11,669 nucleotides of DNA from Acidobacteriota bacterium (GTDB lineage Bacteria > Acidobacteriota > Terriglobia > UBA7540). Each line of letters opens with the position of its first letter. Positions within the stretch are counted from its first letter, which is position 1. The stretch is from assembly GCA_021789565.1 (NCBI GenBank), contig JAJYJL010000119.1, forward strand, positions 1 to 11,669. Reading direction: 5' to 3'. Under the pieces are notes generated by a model, which saw only the letters and a list, made by a program, of their open reading frames with translations, had not been told where the DNA came from and did no database searches. A program made the position numbers and the translations under genes. This document shows positions 8,659-11,669 of the stretch, piece by piece.

Positions 8659-10347
8659 ATGGAGCGCAGACAATTTCTCAAGATTTCCGCCGGTCTGGTT
8701 TCCGCCGCGGCCTGGCCGCAGGCAGGCGTTTCGGCAGCGCCTGCGCGTGGTGAAATCTTCACCGATGTCACGGCAGAGGCCGGAATCACCTGGCGGCAAT
8801 TCAACGGTGAGTCCCCTGACCGTTTTCTGATTGAAGCGATGGGTGGCGGTGTTGCGGTTGCGGACTTTGACGGTGACGGCCGTCTGGATATTTTCCTCGT
8901 CAACGGCGGTGAAACGCCACGCGGCAAGAGCCCGACGCCCGTCCTGAACGCGCTCTACCGCAATCTCGGCAATTGGAAATTCGAAGACGTCGCCTCGCGC
9001 GCCGGAGTCGCCCGCGTTCCGTCTTACGGCATGGGCGCGGCGGTTGCCGATTTTGACAACGACGGTTTCCAGGATATGTTCGTCACCGGCTACCCTCGTT
9101 GCGCGCTGTTTCACAACAACGGCAACGGAACGTTCTCAGATGTGACGGAGAAGGCCGGGGTGGCCAACGCGGGTCGCTGGGCCGCAAGCGCCGCCTGGTT
9201 CGACTACGACCGTGACGGCCTGCTTGACCTGGTGGTCTGCAACTATGTTCAATTCTCCTTTGACGACCCGAAGAAATGCCAGTATGACGACATCCGGACG
9301 TATTGCGAGCAGCGAGCCTACGTGGGTATGCCGCTCTCGCTCTACCACAACAACGGCGACGGAACGTTTAAGGACGTGAGTGAATCTGCCGGCCTGGCCC
9401 GGCACGTTGGCCGTTCGCTGGGCGTGGTGGCCATCGACGTGGATGACGACGGATGGATTGACCTCTTTATCGCGCGCGACGCTTCGCCCAATCTGCTGCT
9501 GATCAACCAGCGCAACGGGACCTTCAAGGACGTGGGCCTCGACGCCGAAATCGCCTACGACGAAAACGGGCGGGCCAAGTCCGGCATGGGCGTGGACGCC
9601 GGTGACGCCAACGGCGACGGCCGTCCCGACTTCGTGGTTACCAATTTCAATGACGAGTATCATTCTCTTTTTCTCAACACCGGATCGATGCCCTGGAACG
9701 ACTGGACCACTCGTTCGGACCTGGCGCGCTACACCCGCACCGACGTTGGCTGGGGAACGCGTTTTCTCGATTATGACAACAGCGGCCGCCTCGGCCTGCT
9801 GATCGTGAACGGCCACATCAGCCAGGTGATCGGGAGGGTCCGCCGGGACGTGACTTACAGAGAGCAACCCCTGTTGCTCGCGAACAACGGCCACGCTGTT
9901 TTTGAAGATGTGGATGCGTCCGCCGGTGCGGCCTTCAGCCAGCGGTATGATGCGCGCGGGCTGGCTGTGGGCGATTTTGATAATGATGGCGGCGCCGATG
10001 CCATCTTCACGCGCCTGAAAAATTCCCCGCTGCTGCTGCGTAACAACGTGGCGCATGAGAATTCCTGGATGGGTTTTGAACTCAAGGGAACGAAAAGCAA
10101 CCGCGACGCTATCGGCGCCAGGCTGACTCTGCAAGCGGGTGAGCGGCGGATGGTGCGCTGGATTACCGGCGGTTCCAGCTATCTTTCTTCGCAGGATAAG
10201 CGTATCGTTTTCGGGCTCGGCCACGCGCCCGCAAGCTCGCTTTACGCCGTGGAGATTCTCTGGCCCAGCGGCCAGACACAGAAGATTTCCGGCCTCGCCC
10301 CCAACCGCTACCACGCCATTGAAGAGCCCGGAAAACGACAAGGTTAA
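8659..10347 (+). CDS. CRTAC1-like FG-GAP/VCBS-repeat protein with C-terminal ASPIC/UnbV domain and Tat signal
   Basis: The N-terminus MERRQFLK carries the twin-arginine motif RRxFLK, then a hydrophobic stretch and an A-x-A site near VSA (about residue 26). This predicts Tat export of an already folded protein. The body holds seven FG-GAP/VCBS blades with EF-hand-like calcium loops: DFDGDG (69-74), DFDNDG (131-136), DYDRDG (182-187), DVDDDG (260-265), DANGDG (316-321), DYDNSG (371-376, degenerate) and DFDNDG (439-444). These suggest a calcium-stabilised beta-propeller. The C-terminus (about 470-555, with NRDAIGARL and EILWPSGQ) is the ASPIC/UnbV domain. Family members are exported proteins of unclear function. 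I chose ATG 8659; the frame also opens at ATG 8593, but that start overlaps the previous gene by 32 bases and puts a Pro/Arg-rich stretch ahead of the Tat motif. It follows the TPR gene by 34 bases, so it is the likely last gene of the operon. Confidence 0.9.
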   Translation: MERRQFLKISAGLVSAAAWPQAGVSAAPARGEIFTDVTAEAGITWRQFNGESPDRFLIEAMGGGVAVADFDGDGRLDIFLVNGGETPRGKSPTPVLNALYRNLGNWKFEDVASRAGVARVPSYGMGAAVADFDNDGFQDMFVTGYPRCALFHNNGNGTFSDVTEKAGVANAGRWAASAAWFDYDRDGLLDLVVCNYVQFSFDDPKKCQYDDIRTYCEQRAYVGMPLSLYHNNGDGTFKDVSESAGLARHVGRSLGVVAIDVDDDGWIDLFIARDASPNLLLINQRNGTFKDVGLDAEIAYDENGRAKSGMGVDAGDANGDGRPDFVVTNFNDEYHSLFLNTGSMPWNDWTTRSDLARYTRTDVGWGTRFLDYDNSGRLGLLIVNGHISQVIGRVRRDVTYREQPLLLANNGHAVFEDVDASAGAAFSQRYDARGLAVGDFDNDGGADAIFTRLKNSPLLLRNNVAHENSWMGFELKGTKSNRDAIGARLTLQAGERRMVRWITGGSSYLSSQDKRIVFGLGHAPASSLYAVEILWPSGQTQKISGLAPNRYHAIEEPGKRQG

Positions 10348-10584
10348 ATTCTGACTTGCCAAGTTGGTTTCGTTCCTGCGGCACATCCCTTGCGGCCGGC
10401 AAAGGTGCCGCGTCGTCACCCCGAACTCATAGCGAGCACGCTCCACCGCAGTGGATGATCTTCGCGTTGACGGCAAGTGACAGGACAATTAGTATCAATT
10501 CGGAAGTGCATGTGGGCTGGTGTCCGGCACTATTGTTTTCTCGCTTTCGCCATCCGCCAAGTTGCGGCCCCGGCGCCGATAATC
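10348..10584. other. Intergenic stretch without a convincing gene
   Basis: Several short frames cross this stretch, but none resembles a known protein or has a ribosome-binding site. A 7-bp inverted repeat (GCGGCAC 10378-10384, GTGCCGC 10405-10411) follows the operon stop codon without a T run. The only other signal seen is the promoter-like sequence at 10467-10495. No clear intrinsic terminator for the operon was found. Confidence 0.6.
10467..10495 (+). promoter_or_regulatory. Orphan sigma70-like promoter
   Basis: TTGACG (10467-10472) and TAGTAT (10490-10495) are separated by 17 bases, a good housekeeping promoter. Transcription would begin near 10502 and run into the right-hand hairpin element and the integrase remnant. 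No intact gene lies downstream, so it is either a relic or drives a small RNA. Confidence 0.45.
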
Positions 10585-10735
10585 TTTGCGAAGCGCACGG
10601 ATTCATCCGTGCCGAAACGCGAAGCACGATCGGGCGGCTTTAGCCGCCGGCTTTTGCATCCACGGACACGCGCTGCAGGGGCTGAAGCCCGCAAAATTGC
10701 CGTCCTTTTACGGCACGAGTAAACTCGTGCCCGTT
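10585..10735. repeat. Four-hairpin dispersed element, copy 2
   Basis: The modules and order match the copy near 4004-4160. Module a is GCACGGA-TTCA-TCCGTGC (10595-10612). Module b is GGCGGC-TTTA-GCCGCC (10633-10648). Module c is GCAGGGGC-TGAA-GCCCGC (10675-10692). Module d is GGCACGAG-TAAA-CTCGTGCC (10712-10731). Similarity extends left to TTTGCGAA (10585-10592). The module span is 137 bases here and 143 in the other copy. The two copies differ by changes that preserve pairing: C-G becomes G-C at the top of module d, and module b gains pairs. Selection or the copying mechanism therefore appears to maintain the folds. It lies 238 bases after the operon stop codon, in direct orientation to the other copy. 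Confidence 0.75.
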
Positions 10736-10804
10736 CTCTTCAAGGCAGTTCCTCCAACGCCCGATGCAAAAGGGGCGGGTGGCGCTGCAAAACGCCCCTC
10801 ACCC

Positions 10805-10821
10805 GTCCCGCTCTGCGGGAC
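10805..10821. repeat. Small GTCCCG/CGGGAC hairpin
   Basis: GTCCCG (10805-10810) and CGGGAC (10816-10821) flank CTCTG. A looser inverted repeat, AGGGGCG (10771-10777) with CGCCCCT (10793-10799), lies just before it. The palindrome closely resembles the one at 3942-3956 and abuts the broken left end of the integrase remnant. Confidence 0.45.
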
Positions 10822-11246
10822 ACCTTTATAGATGTGCCCGCGGTGCTACTGGAATGGAGAGATAGACGCACGCTCCGGGCATTCGTGCAAGGGAAGTACG
10901 AAATCTCACGATTCGTTTTTCCATCCGAGACCGGAGGGCCGCTCGACGCGACAACTGTTTGCCACCTATGCTTTCCGCCGTGTCTCGAAGCGGCAGGACT
11001 TGGGCCGGTCACGTTTCATGCCCTGAGGCATTCCTTTGCTTGGCAGTTGATTGAGCAAGGAGCGAGCCTTCAGTACGTGCAGAAGCAACTTGGGCATTCC
11101 TCTGTTCAGTAGAGGGCGGACGGCTGCTCCCGAGTGGAAGTATCTCGTGGATCGATTCGCTCAATGCAAAAACAACGCCGGCACAATCCTCAACCTCCGC
11201 GCAACTGCCCCATAACAGGGAGGTGGTGGATTTGCCGCAAGCTATT

Positions 11247-11251
11247 AAAAA
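11247..11251 (-). terminator. T run just after the tRNA 3' end
   Basis: On the minus strand five T residues begin four bases after the encoded CCA. Together with the tRNA acceptor and T stems this could end transcription. There is no separate hairpin. Confidence 0.3.
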
Positions 11252-11254
11252 GGA

Positions 11255-11330
<76 letters not shown>

Positions 11331-11333
11331 TAA

Positions 11334-11610
11334 AAACTGAGAATGCCGATGCTTCATCGGCCGTGATCCCTGTCAGCGCCAACGACAATCATGGCCTGCG
11401 GATGATGTCGGACACTTTCCGATTAAGAAGGCTGAAGGACCTGCCCGCCTGTCAAGTCGCCGCGAATCTCCGCTCCAACCTTATTCTCAACAGCTCCACA
11501 GCAACCAAACGCATCAACCTTACTGCTTATCGTACCCGACTGGCATTGAAATATTCAAGCCTCCTGTAAAAGCCGGGTGTGCGACATAGAAGTAACAATT
11601 CTCGCGTTCG
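11334..11610. other. Intergenic stretch without a gene
   Basis: The stretch is less GC-rich than the rest, and no frame resembles a protein. A perfect 7-bp hairpin (GCCGATG 11345-11351, loop CTT, CATCGGC 11355-11361) lies just upstream of the minus-strand tRNA gene, between it and wherever its promoter is. No confident tRNA promoter could be placed. Confidence 0.55.
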
Positions 11611-11616
11611 TGTTTA

Positions 11617-11651
11617 TTGTGGCCCCGGTCTTAGTGTATATGATACACTAA
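11617..11651 (+). promoter_or_regulatory. Promoter overlapped by a perfect palindromic operator
   Basis: TTGTGG (11617-11622) and TATGAT (11639-11644) are spaced by 16 bases and form a plausible sigma70 promoter. The -10 element lies in the centre of a perfect inverted repeat, TTAGTGTAT (11631-11639), ATG, ATACACTAA (11643-11651). A dimeric repressor bound there would block RNA polymerase directly. The AGTGTAT/ATACACT half-sites resemble operators of GntR-family regulators of the YtrA type, which often control their own operons; this assignment is inference. The regulated gene begins beyond the window. Confidence 0.65.
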
Positions 11652-11656
11652 GAGTA

Positions 11657-11662
11657 GGAGGC
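11657..11662 (+). promoter_or_regulatory. Shine-Dalgarno for a gene starting past the window edge
   Basis: AGGAGG lies about 12 bases after the -10 element at 11639-11644, and only seven bases (CCACCAC region) remain before the sequence ends. A start codon at or just after the edge would be at normal spacing, with a very short untranslated leader. Confidence 0.55.
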
Positions 11663-11669
11663 CACCACT

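Noticed and set aside
8077..9114. Minus-strand open frame of about 345 residues
   Set aside because: It spans two sense genes and the gap between them, is Arg/Pro-rich, and has no domain or ribosome-binding site.
10378..10411. Inverted repeat after the FG-GAP gene as operon terminator
   Set aside because: The stem is 7 bp with a 20-base loop and no T run follows.
9136..10488. Long minus-strand open frame (about 450 residues) opposite the FG-GAP gene
   Set aside because: It mirrors the sense gene, has no recognisable domain and arises from GC-rich codon use. The sense frame carries clear FG-GAP and ASPIC/UnbV motifs.
10356..10831. Several short plus-strand frames after the operon
   Set aside because: They run through repeat hairpins, resemble nothing known and lack ribosome-binding sites.
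11363..11569. Small plus-strand frame of 68 residues after the tRNA
   Set aside because: It has no similarity I recognise, no ribosome-binding site and no conserved neighbour.

Overview
The window looks like chromosomal DNA of an acidobacterium (Acidobacteriota). This is inferred from gene content, not from a marker gene. The evidence is a very long Oar-like TonB-dependent receptor with an N-terminal carboxypeptidase-regulatory-like domain, next to TPR proteins and a CRTAC1/ASPIC-UnbV FG-GAP protein, in GC-rich DNA. Planctomycetes or Verrucomicrobia carry similar families and cannot be excluded.

Layout. (1) 1-93: a short leader with a near-perfect hairpin that contains a strong Shine-Dalgarno-like run. 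(2) 94-3804: a 1236-residue outer-membrane receptor read from a TTG start, closed by a good intrinsic terminator at 3870-3906. (3) 3907-4243: an intergenic stretch rich in inverted repeats, including copy 1 of a four-hairpin element. (4) 4244-10347: a compact same-strand gene set, two secreted TPR proteins followed by a Tat-exported FG-GAP/ASPIC-UnbV protein. The gaps are 28 and 34 bases, which suggests one operon. (5) 10348-10824: non-coding DNA with an orphan sigma70-like promoter and copy 2 of the four-hairpin element in the same orientation, so the two copies bracket the operon. (6) 10825-11333: a decayed tyrosine integrase whose C-terminal codons run through the antisense strand of an intact tRNA-Thr(CGT) gene (11255-11330, minus strand). 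This is the usual trace of an element inserted at a tRNA 3' end. (7) 11334-11669: no gene visible. The last 55 bases hold a promoter overlapped by a perfect 9+3+9 palindrome and a Shine-Dalgarno for a gene that starts beyond the window.

How the parts may work together. The receptor should be an energised outer-membrane pore. The three operon proteins all carry export signals and look like protein-protein interaction scaffolds (TPR) plus a calcium-dependent beta-propeller-like protein. A cell-envelope assembly or uptake role is plausible, but nothing in the sequence identifies a substrate or an enzyme activity. The most distinctive items are the paired hairpin element, the tRNA/integrase scar and the palindromic operator at the right edge.
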